64,000 nucleotides of DNA, from NCBI GenBank assembly GCA_905221605.1, contig CAJNDS010002311.1, positions 217,501 through 281,500 on the forward strand. Direction: 5' to 3'. Under the pieces are notes generated by a model that saw only the letters and a list, made by a program, of their open reading frames with translations, had not been told where the DNA came from and ran no database searches. Position 1 is the first letter of the stretch. Each line of letters starts with the position of its first letter. The position numbers were made by a program, and so were the translations under genes. Below are positions 11,132 to 21,716 of the stretch, piece after piece. Origin of the DNA: Symbiodinium natans. Lineage: Eukaryota; Sar; Dinophyceae; Suessiales; Symbiodiniaceae.

Positions 11132-11929
11132 CGAATTACGGGCGTCTGCTTTTTTTACGGGCGTTTCCTAAAAAACCCTGTTTTTTCCAAACAACCAAAA
11201 ATAATAAGGTCGTTTGGAGACCCAGGTAGGGTTTAGTGTTTGGGGATTGGGGTTTAGGGTTGGGGGTTAGGGTTTAGTACCTCGGACCCCGAAGGTGGTT
11301 TAGGGTTTAGGGTTTATAGGGTTTAGTGTTTAGGGTTTCCTCTGAAGGAATACAACGGCTATGTTTGGAGTACCTTGAGGGAGCCTCTCAGGTGTACATC
11401 CTTCGAGACATTGTTTCAATAGGCCGTTGGGCTTGGATGAGTTCCGAGTCGCACGGGCCAAGCCGCCTAGATTGCCATCGTTGTTGGGCGGGCTGCCGCT
11501 TGCAAAACCCTAGAACCCTAGAACCCTAAACCCTAAACCCTAAACCCTAAACTCCAGCAGCTGTGCCACTCGTGACTCTGACGCCAGAGCTTTCTCCAAG
11601 GGCTTCTGGGCCGAGTGCAAATGACACCGCATAAGGATTCGCAGTTCCTTCAAATCTTGCTGTGGGGGTGCAGGGAGTCGGGGGTTCAGGCTATACGCCC
11701 ATATTTCTCTTCATTTTACAATAAGATTAGAAGTCTTGGATATCCACTAATATATATATATATATATATATATGGACACACCCCCCCCCATGACCCACCC
11801 AGATCTGTTCCCCTCGTAAATACCGTTTAAAACCCGCTCGTGCCCTATGCCATTTTTTGCTACTCTCAGTGGCTGTCTCTCGACAAAACAGACCCCACAC
11901 GGCCCACAAGACTGGACGCCGAGACGCGC

Positions 11930-13182
11930 GAGACCAAAAAACCAAAAAAACCATCTTTTTTAGAGAATGGGGAAGGGATTTTGAAAAAGATGTTTTTTTT
12001 TGGTTTTGCCTCGTAAAAAGATTGTTTTTCACAGGAAAACCAACTTTTCCCACGTAAAAAGATGGTTTTGGTCTGGACTGCCTCAGGAAAACCATCTTTT
12101 TGCGAGGTAAAAGTTGGTTTTTGGCTCCAAAACCATCTTTTACGAGGCAAAACCAAAAAACCAAAAAAACCATCTTTTTTAGAGAATGGGGAGGGGATGT
12201 TGAAAAAGATGGTTTTTTTGGTTTTGCCTCGTAAAAAGATGGTTTTTCACAGGAAAACCAACTTTTCCCACGTGAAAAGATGGTTTTGGTCTGGACTGCC
12301 TCAGGAAAACCATCTTTTTGCGAGGTAAAAGTTGGTTTTTGGCTCCAAAACCATCTTTTACGAGGCAAAACCAAAAAACCAAAAAAACCATCTTTTTTAA
12401 AGAATGGGGAGGGGATTTTGAAAAAGATTGTTTTTTTGGTTTTGCCTCGTAAAAAGATGGTTTTCCATAGCAAAACCAACTTTTCCCACGTAAAAAGATG
12501 GTTTTGGTCTGGTCTGCCTCAGGAAAACCATCTTTTTACGAGGGAAAAGTTGGTTTTTGGCTCCAAAACCATCTTTTTACGAGGCAAAAGTTGGTTTTTG
12601 TGTCCAAAACCATCTTTTTACGTGGGAAAAGTTGGTTTTGCCATGGAAAACCATCTTTTTACGAGGCAAAACCAAAAAAACCATCTTTCTCAAAATCCCC
12701 TCCCCATTCTCTAAAAAAGATGGTTTTTTTGGTTTTTTGGTTTTGCCTCGTAAAAGATGGTTTTGGAGCCAAAAACCAACTTTTACCTCGCAAAAAGATG
12801 GTTTTCCTGAGGCAGTCCAGACCACAACCATCTTTTTATGTGGGAAAAGTTGGTTTTCCTATGGAAAACCATCTTTTTACGAGGCAAAACCAAAAAAACC
12901 ATCTTTTCAACATCCCCTCCCCATTCTCTAAAAAAGATGGGTTTTTTGGTTTTTTGGTTTTGCCTCGTAAAAGATGGTTTTGGAGCCAAAAACCAACTTT
13001 TACCTCGCAAAAAGATGGTTTTCCTGAGGCAGTCCAGACCAAAACCATCTTTTTGCGTGGGAAAAGTTGGTTTTCCTATGAAAAACCATCTTTTTACGAG
13101 GCAAAACAAAAAACCATCTTTTTCAAAATCCCTTCCCCATTCTCTAAAAAAGATGTTTTTTTTGGTTTTTTGGTTTTGCCTC
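11930..13182. repeat. 1.25-kb palindrome built of 218-bp units (3 + 3)
   Basis: AGAGAATGGGG recurs at about 11960, 12180 and 12397 on the plus strand (AAAGAATGGGG in the last). CCCCATTCTCT recurs at about 12705, 12920 and 13137. The symmetry centre is near 12555. Each unit is itself made of short inverted words such as AAAACCATCTTTTTACGAGG. Many overlapping ORFs on both strands (KPSF, KTIF, GKSWF motifs) are by-products of this structure, since both strands of the repeat happen to lack stops. Confidence 0.9.
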
Positions 13183-13279
13183 GTACCTCCCTCGGGCCAG
13201 AACCGTTCAGCTCTACATGTAGCTATGCTTGGAGGCTCGTTGGTTTTGGTCAGTCTTATATTAATCTCAGCAATAGCAT

Positions 13280-14255
13280 TCCTATTCCTATTAATGTAAA
13301 AGGGTTCCTAACCATCTTTATAGGACTTCTTTTCATTGTATTTATATTCTTATGAACTTTCAGAGGGTTCTTATTCAACATCAGAGGATTCCTAATACTT
13401 TTCAATAGGGTTCTTATGCATTTCAACAAGGTTCTTAATCATTTTCAAGTGGCTCTTTTAATTCCAACAGGGTTCCTCTGAAATTAAAAATCCTTTTAAG
13501 ATTCATATTGGTGCCTATTCATTTTAGTGAGTCTCCAAGTAATTTTAATGGTATTCTTAGAAAATTGAATAGCATTCCTCGCCCTATTAATTCTAATAGG
13601 AATCACATGAAGTCTAATAGGAAGCCAAGAAATTTTGAAAAGGAACCACATTGAATTTTGTAGGATTCCTATTGGTTCCTATTATTTTTAGTAGGATTCC
13701 TCTTCATTTTAAAAGGATTCCTATCAATTGGTAATAGGGTTCTTAAAAATTTTACTGGGGGTCCTAATAAACTCCGATTAATGTCAAAGGGTTCCTGACC
13801 ATCTTAATGGGACTCCTCTACCATTTCAGAATATTCTTACGAGTTTTCATCGGGTTCTTATTCAATGTAGAAGGATTCCTAATACGTTTTTGTAAACAGG
13901 GTTCTTATGAATTGCAACAAGGTTCTCAATCATGTTAAAGTGGCTTCTTTTAGTTTCAATAGGGGTCCATCTGAAAATGAAAAGGGCTCATACTTCTTTT
14001 TAGGGTTCCTATTTGTTCCTATTCATGTTTGTGACTTGCACAGTAATTGGAATGGTTTTTTCTGGAGATTTGAATAGCATTCCTGTCCAATTAATTCAAA
14101 TAGGAATCACATGAATTCTAACAGGAAGCCTAGAAACCCGAACCACATTTATTTTTATAGGATTCCTATTGGTTCCTATTAATTTAGTAGGATTTCTCTT
14201 CATTTTCAAAGGATTCCAATAGGGTTCTTATGATTTTTAGTGGTGTTGCTTATAA
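13280..14255. repeat. AT-rich 487-bp degenerate tandem dimer
   Basis: The block beginning AGGGTTCCTAACCATCTT at 13301 recurs with many changes at 13788. Shared words follow in the same order, for example TTCTTATTCAA, AGGATTCCTAATAC and TAGGAATCACATGAA. Each unit is made of roughly 30-bp subrepeats of the type GGGTTCTTAT. A related, more degenerate tail runs to about 14660. Confidence 0.8.
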
Positions 14256-15069
14256 GTTCTAATTGATGGTAGGACCCTCTTCATGTAAAAGATTCCTCTT
14301 AATTTGTAAAAGGGTTCTTATGAATTTTAGTGGGATTCCTCATAAATTGAATAGGATTCTAATTCATCATAACAAGATTAAGAGAAATATTAGCAGGATT
14401 CCTATTCAGATTTAATGGAATTCCCACATTCCCGTGAATTCAAAAAGGGTCCCTTTTCATTTTCACAGGCTCTATTCTTCATGGGAGCCCTATTATTTTT
14501 CTACATTTTATTAGCATTCCCATGACGTTTGATAGGGAGTTCCTCTGACTCAAATATGATTCCAAGTCATTATTCCTATTGATTCAATAAAGAGTCTTAT
14601 TAATCTTAATAGGGTTCGTATGAATTTCATAGGGTTTTCGTTCAATTAAGAGGGTTCTTATTAAATTCACAGCTATGACTAAGTATGGATTTCTTACTCC
14701 GACACGGCCTCATGGTGGGTCATGGGGGGGGGTGTGAGCATATATATATATATATATATATATATTGGCGGGGGAGGCTAGGGTTTAGGGTCATTTAGGG
14801 TTCTTCTTGTTTTGCGCTTACTTAGGGCTTTTGGGGGTTAAGGGTTCGAGACTGTAAAGGGTTTGGGGCCTGTGTCAGGGGAGTCATACTCGGACCTGTA
14901 AGGATGTACTCCTAAGAGGTTCCCTGCATATACTCCTAATTATGGTCCTTAGCTTCCTTTAGGAGACTTTTTCAAAAAGGTTCCCAAACCCAGGAGACAA
15001 CCTTTAGGGTCCTAGGTAGAACCCCATCACTGTGGTCTTAGGGCAGGTTCATAGTCCCCTACTACGGGT

Positions 15070-15135
15070 CCTGAAAAATTGCGCCCCGTATACTTTATAT
15101 ACCCTTGAAAACCCAAGGGCCCTTGCTTCAGAACC
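15070..15135. mobile_element. Family L inverted-repeat element, partial
   Basis: TTTATATACCC...AACCCAAGGGCCC and CTTCAGAACCCTTT match the family L copy at 19773-19860. The rest of 14800-15300 is unique or degenerate sequence with no supported gene. Confidence 0.4.
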
Positions 15136-15476
15136 CTTTAAAGAAGGTAAAGGACCACACCACCAAGGGCCCTTTTGGGTAGCTCTCAAGACTCGGCTTT
15201 TGTTTTGGGCCCCCCAAATAGTACGGCACCTTATAAAACGGGCACCTTAAAAGACCCTGAACCCTAAACCCTAAACCCAAAAGGGACCCGAACTTAGAGA
15301 ACTACCCGCAGAGATGTCGGAATGGAGGTTTCGGGGCTGCATAGCCTTCCCTAAACCCTAAACCCCAAAATGCGAAACCCTAACCCCAAACCCCACCCTA
15401 AACCCTAAACTCTGAGCCCCTTTTTAACCCCCTAAGCCCCCGTGTCTACTACCCTTACATGTGGAAACAAAGGCTT

Positions 15477-15567
15477 CGCAGCCGGGCAACCATATTATGA
15501 TGAGGGTACCCTCTTTTTGGGTCGGTTACTCTTATAAGGGGACCTTGAACCAAAACAAAAAGGAACG
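15477..15567. mobile_element. MITE-like family A copy, right end lost to an array
   Basis: AACCATATTATGATGAGGGT and TTATAAGGGGACCTTGAACC align with family A. The expected CCACTGGGCTTCC end is missing, and a TTTAGGG array begins at that point. Confidence 0.55.
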
Positions 15568-15655
15568 GGGTTTAGGGTTTAGGGTTTAGGGTTTAGGGTT
15601 TAGGGTTTATATAGGGTTTAGGGTTTAGGGTTTAGGGTTCAGGGTTTAGGGTTTA
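15565..15655. repeat. TTTAGGG array
   Basis: About 12 G-rich units with one TTTATATAGGG and one TTCAGGG variant. It replaces the right end of the family A element. Confidence 0.9.
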
Positions 15656-15759
15656 GGGTAAGAAGAAGCCCAAGCTAGGGGGGAAAGGAAGGTGCCGGAG
15701 TGGCCTGCATGGAAGCCGAAGCCACAGATGCCTCGGCACCTTGGGCAGTTACACGGGGG

Positions 15760-15960
15760 TTTAGGGTTAGGGTTTAGGGTTTAGGGTTTAGGGTTTAGGG
15801 TTTAGGGTTTAGGGTTTAGGGTTTAGGGTTTAGGGTTTAGGGCTTAGGGCTTAGGGCTTAGGGCTTAGGGCTTAGGGCTTAGGAAATTAGGGTTTAGGGT
15901 TTGGGCTAGAGTTTAGGGTTTAGGGTTTGTAGGGTTTGGGGTTTAGGGTTTAGGGATCAG
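15760..15960. repeat. TTTAGGG array with a CTTAGGG sub-block
   Basis: About ten TTTAGGG units are followed by a clean run of CTTAGGG units (15838-15884), then mixed units. Blocks of one variant inside an array point to local duplication. Confidence 0.9.
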
Positions 15961-15999
15961 GTTTCCGAGTGCACGAGAGTGTCGAATCATAGGGGGCAG

Positions 16000-16380
16000 T
16001 AAGGGGATGATATGTATGCATGAACGCACGCATACATGCGGACATACATGGCAGATCAATGTGATTAACAAAGAAAGTACTCGGAAGTCAGACAGCAATA
16101 ACAGTAAGTAACAATAGTACTGTGGAGGATGACGATCCTGATAATGATACGTACAATAAACCTAACGGCTATTATGAGTTAGGAGGAGCTAGCGGCAGGT
16201 AGCAGCTCAAAACCAGTGGATAGCAGCAAACCAGCCAACAGTGTCGGCTACAACGAAAAGGAATGAAGCAGCGCCTTTTGCTCTAGGCATCAGGAAGTAA
16301 AAAGGTTTTAAGGTATGTCATGTAACCCTCAAACCAACCTACCATGATGGTTCCTGCAAACCCTCTCACGTTGTTTCCTA
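16000..16380. other. Unique intergenic stretch, no gene seen
   Basis: This region has no telomere words, inverted repeats or convincing ORF. It contains ATACATGCGGACATACATGG and similar short near-repeats only. Confidence 0.6.
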
Positions 16381-16589
16381 AATATCACCCTCTTGAACCC
16401 ACTCCAATATGGGATCAGGGTGTAGGGTCTAGAGTTTAGGGTTCAGGGTTTAGGCTATAGGGATTAGGGTGACTCTCCCAAGGGCCTACCGAGTTTTTTG
16501 GGGGGAAGGAGGTTGATCACGCCAGGGCGCGACACTCTCCAGCCACTGGCACCTCGACAGCCTCTTCGATGTGTGGGTGTGCTTGGAGT

Positions 16590-16680
16590 TTAGGATTAGG
16601 GTTTAGGGCTTAGGGCTTAGGGCTTAGGGCTTAGGGCTTAGGGCTTGGGGCCTAGGGCTTAGGGTTTAGGGTTTAGGGGC
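16590..16680. repeat. CTTAGGG variant array
   Basis: About seven tandem CTTAGGG units form the middle of a short G-rich array. The same variant makes up 15838-15884. Confidence 0.85.
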
Positions 16681-16877
16681 CAGTTCTGGGTGCTGGTACG
16701 TACGGTTTTGGCTGTAGTTACGAACAGCCTTTCGGTCTTGAAGTTCTCCGAAAAGTTTTGTCTCCCGTTATTCCCCGTAAGCATAGGAGCGGCCAACCAA
16801 TCTGAGGAGGGCCAGAAACCCCAAAACCCTAAACCCACACACCTTCCCTCCCAAACGCAAGGGCTACGATCCCTTGT

Positions 16878-16878
16878 T

Positions 16879-16909
<31 letters not shown>

Positions 16910-16950
16910 AGGGGCGGGTCCCAACCCCAGAACCCCCCCCCCCCCCAAAT
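16878..16950. repeat. Poly-G run followed by poly-C run
   Basis: About 31 G are followed after a short spacer by a C run at about 16936-16946, an inverted homopolymer pair. Similar G or C runs sit at 1879, 31328, 47499, 50220, 55246 and 61480. Confidence 0.9.
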
Positions 16951-17409
16951 CCTCAAACCAATGCAATCTCCATAAACTAATTAAGGAGGGGGGGGGAAGG
17001 GGGTCTCAGGGAGGGTGGTTCCAACCTTGGGCAAGGATAGGGTGCCTTTGAGTAGGGAGAAGTACTACGTAGGCTACCGGGCTACCTACCCGCCTTTGGA
17101 AACTGTTCGATTCAGGATGTTGTACCCCTAGACCCTTTCCAAGAAAGGACAAGCCGGGAACCCGAGCCTCTGAAAAAAATAATAAACCTCGAACTTCTAA
17201 ACACCCCGAAGCCCTGAACCCTAAACCCTAAGCGTTGAAAAACCCGCAGTCCCGACAGCTCTAAACCCTAAAATTCTGAACCCTGGCCTCCGACCCCCGT
17301 CAAGATTTCACATTAACCCAGGAGCAAAAGAAAAACAAAACAAAAAAAAAGAAACACCCTTCATTAGGTTTCTACAAGGGATCCGAAACCCAAGGGAAGA
17401 AATGTGTTG

Positions 17410-17520
17410 CATATGGTGATTTCTCTACATCACGGTCCCTTTTAGGGTCCTTGTTAAAAGGCGGCCCCTCTTATTTAGGGTACCCAAAAAGCGAGCATCA
17501 TTTAGAGAACTGACCATGTG
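17410..17520. mobile_element. MITE-like inverted repeat, family E
   Basis: Left end ATATGGTGATTTCTCTA and right end TTTAGAGAACTGACCATGTG are inverted relatives. The inner GGTCCCTTTTAGGGTCC is shared with the copies at 27.6 and 49.3-49.9 kb. Confidence 0.75.
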
Positions 17521-18369
17521 TTACTACCGGGAGTCCTAGATGAAAGCACGAAAGGCTAGAAGAGGTGGCCTCCTGGATAAGCGGTACCTCCTCCGTCGCC
17601 TAGCTTTGGGTTTCGGCTTTCAGGGTTAGGGTTTTGTGATTTGGGGTGCTAGGTGTTTATGGGTTTTAGGGTTTAGGGTTGTAGGGGTTTAGGTTTGGGG
17701 GTTGGATTTGGGGTTCTAGGTGTTTAAGGGTTTAGGGCTTAGGTTTGGGGTTTTAAGGGGTTTCTTGGTATCGGTTCTTAGGATTTAGTGTGTTCAGGCG
17801 CTTGGGGCTCTAAGGGTTTAGGGTTTTCGGTGTAGGGGCTTAGGGTTTTAGGGAGGCGTAGGGCTTTAAGGTTTTAGGCCAAGTTCAGGGGCTTCAGAGG
17901 GTGTAGGGTGTAGAGTTTAGGGTTTAGGGTTTAGGGTCTCGGGATTGGCTGAGCGACTGGCAAGAAATCGTTGCGGCCCTTGGTTTAACATAATGCCATG
18001 AACCCTTAAGGGTTTAGGGTTTAGGGTTGATCTTGAACCCTAAACCCTGAACCCTAACAAAGAACCCGCCCTAGCCACTCAGTAAACTACGTACTTGGCT
18101 AGGTTGGCTGAAACCCTCTGAGAAATGATCATAAATTATGACCTTCTTAAACCCAATAAGAGAAACCTGCAAAATATCCCAAGGGCCTACCTAGTTGGAT
18201 GTTCATCATAGCCCCTGTCAATGGGCTGGATGGCTCCTTAGCAGGAACCTCCTGCGCAAGTCTAGCCTCAAGGGTTTATAGCCTGACTGAACCACTTTGG
18301 GGGCCTTTTAACACTACTTTTTTAATGACAAGGCCCTTTGAAACCGCAAGCCACAAATCCCCGAACCCC

Positions 18370-18530
18370 AACCCCCTAACCCCTAACCCCTAAACCATAA
18401 ACCCTAAACCCTAAACCCTGAACCCTGAACTTGAAACCGGAAACCCGAAACCCTAAACCCTAAGCCCCAAACCCTAAACCCCAAACCCCAAACCCTAAAC
18501 CCTAAACCCTAAACCCTAAACCCTGCCTGC
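18370..18530. repeat. CCCTAAA array with CCCCAAA and CCCGAAA variants
   Basis: Mixed at its left end and pure CCCTAAA at its right end, where it meets the capped island. Confidence 0.9.
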
Positions 18531-18609
18531 GAGATCTTGGAGTCTTGCGCCAGGCCTTGGGCCTCCTCAGAGGCTTCGGAGAGCGCCGCCGGCTCCTCAT
18601 GGACAGTGG
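18526..18609 (-). other. Capped island, open on the minus strand
   Basis: About 80 bp of GC-rich unique sequence, CCCTAAA on the left, TTTAGGG on the right. One minus frame is open throughout and acidic, reading TVHEEPAALSEASEEAQGLA and onward. It could be an exon of a minus-strand gene. No family was recognised. Confidence 0.4.
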
Positions 18610-18775
18610 GGTTTAGGGTTTAGGGTTAAGGGTTTAGGGTTTAGGGTTTAGGGTTTAGGGTTTAGGATTTAGGGGTTTGGGGTTTAGGGTTTGGGGTTTG
18701 GGGTTAAGGGTTTAGGGTTTGGGGTTTGGGGTTTGGTGTTTAGGGTTTAGGGTTTAGGGTTCAGGGTTTAGCGTA
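18609..18775. repeat. TTTAGGG array with TTTGGGG variants
   Basis: G-rich orientation, in mirror arrangement to 18370-18530 across the 80-bp island. TTTGGGG units become frequent toward the right. Confidence 0.9.
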
Positions 18776-19022
18776 GGGGTTAGCGAGGGCCCTAGGCCTG
18801 CAAACGCCAAATCATGAGAAGCTTTGTCCCGTGATGTTCGCCTGACCTCGGCCTTGCCCAGCAACAGGGGGGCACTGAGCTACTGACATAGGGATCGAAA
18901 AGCGAAAGACACCCTAAGCACCCTTACCAAACTCTACGCCCTCTAAACCCAACAAACCCCAAACCCTAAACCTAAACCGCGGCAAGCCCTCGGGTCGAAC
19001 TTTTGCCAGCACGCGTTCTGCA

Positions 19023-19429
19023 CTAGTCGTGCTGGTGAGTGTCGCTTCTTCGTGACCGTATGATGCGAATCGCAGCAGCCAGCACCTCGCCATCTAAGAG
19101 GTGCCGAAGCTTCATTGCAAGATTGCACCTTTCGGAAAACGCCTTCATTGTGCTGTAGTGGCGTTCAACTAAGCACAGCTCGCAGTCGAAGAAGACAGCT
19201 GCCGGTGTCACGATTGGCTGCTCCCATGCACTCTGATCCTCAATCGTCCGACTTGTCCTACACCAGCCACGTGGACCCTCCACCTCAACCATTTCAGAAG
19301 GCTTGTGGAACCACTTGCCTTCCACTTGCGCATAGATGTGCGTATTGCTTCCGCAACAATACTCCCTGAAGGCCTCGCCCTGGCTTTCCTCGACGCTGGC
19401 CTCCCTCCAGGTGAAGCCGGCTTTAAATC
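19023..19429 (-). CDS. Minus-strand exon candidate, unknown protein
   Basis: Open from an AAG|GA acceptor-like site near 19429 to a TAG at 19023-19025, about 135 codons. It reads AFREYCCGSNTHIYAQVEGK, then VEGPRGWCRTSRTIEDQSAW and CNLAMKLRHLLDGEVLAAAI. Its composition (Trp, Cys, His and mixed charged residues, GC-rich third positions) looks like genuine protein rather than repeat translation. There is no plausible ATG, as expected for an internal or last exon. Minus-strand exon-like pieces at 20569-20834 and 21005-21116 could belong to the same gene. I do not recognise the family. Confidence 0.5.
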
Positions 19430-19467
19430 CTTGGAATCCCAGTAATTAGCAATATTAAATCCTGCGA

Positions 19468-19570
19468 AGCCAAGTAGCGATATTATGACAATGAGAAGGT
19501 TACCAATTTTGGTTGGTTGCTTGATAAGGGAACCCAGAACCAAAAGAAAAGGGTACCACTGGGCTTCCAA
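19468..19570. mobile_element. MITE-like family A copy, left end degraded
   Basis: The right end GGGTACCACTGGGCTTCCAA and the inner TTGATAAGGGAACCCAGAACC match family A closely. The left end is only weakly preserved (GATATTATGACAATGAGAAGG). It lies just upstream of the 19023-19429 coding piece on that gene's strand. Confidence 0.6.
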
Positions 19571-19772
19571 AGAATCTGGACCAACCGGACCATGCTTTTG
19601 GAAGTGGGGATACTTCTGGCGGTGCGATGCTGGAATGTGCAAAGCTTCCCTTGGCAATGGCAAATGGGTTTTCGCGCCAGGAGAAGCGCGTGCTCTGGAA
19701 ATCCACCAGCAACCTCTCAGCCACAGATTCCTGAACTGTTGAGCAGAATCTAAGGGCAGTTACATGGTCTCT

Positions 19773-19860
19773 TAGGTATGGACCCTTAAAAGGGGGACCC
19801 CTTATAAACCCCTTATATACCCTATACAACCCAGGGGCCCATACTTCAGAACTCTCTAAG
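19773..19860. mobile_element. MITE-like inverted repeat, family L
   Basis: TATGGACCCTTAAAAGGGGA and CCAGGGGCCCATACTTCAG form the arms around CTTATATACCC. A close copy lies at 29680-29768, and TTACATGGTC just upstream resembles the 57585 copy. Confidence 0.6.
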
Positions 19861-20568
19861 GGGTTGAGGGCCGGCTTGGTGTTTGGTGGAAGGGCAAGCT
19901 CACGCAACAACGTCTGTTGAACCAAGCAGCATGTAGAGGGAGCAGAACATGAGTGAATGCACTCACCGCGGCATCCCCACGTGAATGCTTTACGGTTTAA
20001 GGAACGCCCCAGACCCTAAACCCTCAACCCCAAACTACCCTCAATAAGACGGAGTTCCGCCATGCAAGCATCTTGCTGCAGCTGTGCATAGCAAAGCTCA
20101 GTCAGGACCTGTCGCGGTCGCAGTTCAAGTTTCAGGGTTCCGAACTCTAAACCCTAAACTCCAATGCAGTATACCCCCAACTCTAAACCCTAACTAACCC
20201 TCATGCCCTACAAGTAGGGACCCCTTCAGTATCGTGACTTCTAGGGCCCGTATCACCCTACTTGTAACTTGGGCGCTCCTACTACGTACTTCTAGACTCC
20301 AAACCCCAAACCTTAAACCCTAAACCCTAAACCCTACTTGCAACTTGGGGGCCTGACCAGGGTTGCGATGATCTGGGAAGCGTCTGTCTCAGGGGGTCTT
20401 TTTGGGATGCCCTGGTCAAGCTTCAAGTTCAAGCAGTCAGAAACGCTACGTCCTTCAGGTCCTACACTCTAAATAAGCCCTAAGGGTTCAGGGTCTAGGG
20501 TTCAGGGTTCCTAAACCTGTAGACCGTAGTGACATATCGGTCGCCCCAATTTGTGGAAATTCTGCCTG

Positions 20569-20834
20569 TCACGTGGGGTGTTGGGTAGCTCGAAGCCCTG
20601 GACCCGCCTGATCACCGGCACGCCTGCCAGCTGGCAAGGGGACGTCAGATGACTTTGCCTGCAACTCGAATCCACTGGAGTGGCCCTGGTCAAGATAGTA
20701 CTGCGCGAGCTCCTCGAGCGTTGTCCTTCCGGGGGCTCGGATGGCTTGTAGTAAAGGCTCCACGATGTGCTGCATCGCGAAGTTCTCTGCAGCAGCTGCC
20801 AGCTTAGAAGAACAGGCCTCCCGCCATTCCGCGC
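20569..20834 (-). CDS. Minus-strand exon candidate, unknown protein
   Basis: An AG|GCGCGG acceptor-like edge at 20834 opens an 88-codon frame reading EWREACSSKLAAAAENFAMQ, then HIVEPLLQAIRAPGRTTLEE and LAQYYLDQGHSSGFELQAKS, ending at TGA 20569-20571. The first two thirds look like an alpha-helical globular segment. The last third is Gly/Ala/Arg-rich and may be read-through past a donor. The family is unknown to me. It sits between the candidates at 21005-21116 and 19023-19429 on the same strand. Confidence 0.5.
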
Positions 20835-20894
20835 CTAGGCTCAAGAATAGCCCAAGACTCGAAAAGCCTACACCCTGAACCGTATAAACCTGAT

Positions 20895-21004
20895 GAACCC
20901 ACCCTAAACCCTAAACCCTAGACCCTAGACCCTAAACCCTAAACCCTAAACCCTCAACCCGAACACCTAAACCCTAAACCCTAAACCCTAAACCCTAACC
21001 CTAC
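20895..21004. repeat. CCCTAAA array with CCCTAGA units
   Basis: About 14 C-rich units, a few of them CCCTAGA or CCCTCAA. It borders the minus-strand exon candidate at 21005-21116. Confidence 0.9.
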
Positions 21005-21116
21005 ATAAGGCGTCTACTAGCTCAAGGACCTCGGCACTCAGGGCCCTCACCACTCCCAGCTCGGCGTAGCCAAGGAAGCTGGCGAAGGGTGAAGAGCGGA
21101 CGAGCCTGGGCCTCAT
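21005..21116 (-). CDS. Candidate first exon in a capped island, minus strand
   Basis: ATG at 21114-21116 opens a frame reading MRPRLVRSSPFASFLGYAEL and then VLELVDALC. The frame meets the array at TTAT|GTAGGGTTAGGG, so a GT donor is supplied by the telomere-like repeat itself. The island has C-rich repeats on the left and G-rich repeats on the right of the plus strand. It may be the 5' exon of a gene running leftward through 20834-20569 and 19429-19023, which is inference from order, strand and spacing only. Confidence 0.45.
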
Positions 21117-21160
21117 GGTGTAGCCCTAAGGGTTAGGGTTTAGGGTTCAGGGTTATAACT

Positions 21161-21265
21161 CTAAGGGTCCATGTACCTAAATAGGGAATACTTGGGCCTT
21201 AAAGCACTTCCTATATAAGGACTTTGGGGCCCAAGTATTTAATATTCAGGTACATGGAGCCTTAG
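21161..21265. mobile_element. MITE-like inverted repeat, family C
   Basis: Arms CTAAGGGTCCATGTACCT and AGGTACATGGAGCCTTAG enclose TACTTGGGCC...GGCCCAAGTA, a near-complete hairpin of about 105 bp. A close relative lies inside an array at 22956-23063. Confidence 0.85.
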
Positions 21266-21577
21266 GGTACAGTCTTGAGGGCTGGCTGCTCTCTTGAGGT
21301 TTGCGCGGCTTAGGGCTCAGGATTTCGGCTTGAGGATTCTAGGGTTCAGGATGTTAGGGTTCCGGGTCTCTAAACTTTAAAAGCTAAACCCAGGGTCTAG
21401 CATTCAAGGTTTAGGGCTCATACGCTTCTGAGAAGCAGCTGTGGTTTAGGGTTTAGGGTTTAGGGTTTGGGGTTTGGGGTTTGGGGTTTAGGGTGGGGTG
21501 GGGCATGGAGGGCTCTTCCCTTCGCTAGGAACTTGAAAAGCTTCGAGCCAAAGCTGCAAATCAACCTGCTTGGGTGT

Positions 21578-21716
21578 TACCCTAAACCCTAAACCCTAAA
21601 CCCTAAACCCTAAACCCTAAACCCTAAACCCTAAACCCTAAACCCTAAACCCTAAACCCTAAACCCTAAACCCTAAACCCTAAACCCTAAACCCTAAACC
21701 CTAAACCCTAAACCCT
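21578..21716. repeat. Pure CCCTAAA array, about 19 units
   Basis: One of the longest uninterrupted perfect arrays in the window. It is followed by about 130 bp of unique AT-richer sequence and another short C-rich tract. Confidence 0.97.

Larger units (their letters stand above)
9785..11228. mobile_element. 1.44-kb unit with terminal inverted repeats, ACGGGCG-rich
   Basis: The left end starts TACCTGG and the right end finishes CCAGGTA. The arms continue inward for about 40 bp with partial identity (both contain ATTATTTTTGGT on the inward strand). The interior is packed with TTACGGGCG, TTATGGGCG and TTTCCGTAG words, a 57-bp direct repeat (about 9920-10020), a variant telomere field and a 45-bp tandem repeat. 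The short ORFs inside are low-complexity and I do not regard them as genes. This is probably a non-autonomous DNA transposon; no transposase was seen. Confidence 0.45.
11744..14768. mobile_element. 3.0-kb unit with terminal inverted repeats
   Basis: The left end is a (TA)n run followed by CACACCCCCCCCCATGACCC (11771-11801). The right end is the inverted copy: GGGTCATGGGGGGGGGTGTG then a (TA)n run (14717-14768). Between them lie a 1.25-kb palindrome of 218-bp units and an AT-rich degenerate tandem array. No transposase ORF was found; the long ORFs inside come from the palindrome. The best reading is a non-autonomous element or a composite satellite unit. Confidence 0.6.

Noticed and set aside
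11727-13355. Long ORFs of 96-285 codons on both strands (KPSF, GKSWFS, KTIF motifs)
   Set aside because: They overlap each other on both strands and repeat with the 218-bp palindrome units; they are products of repeat structure, not independent genes.
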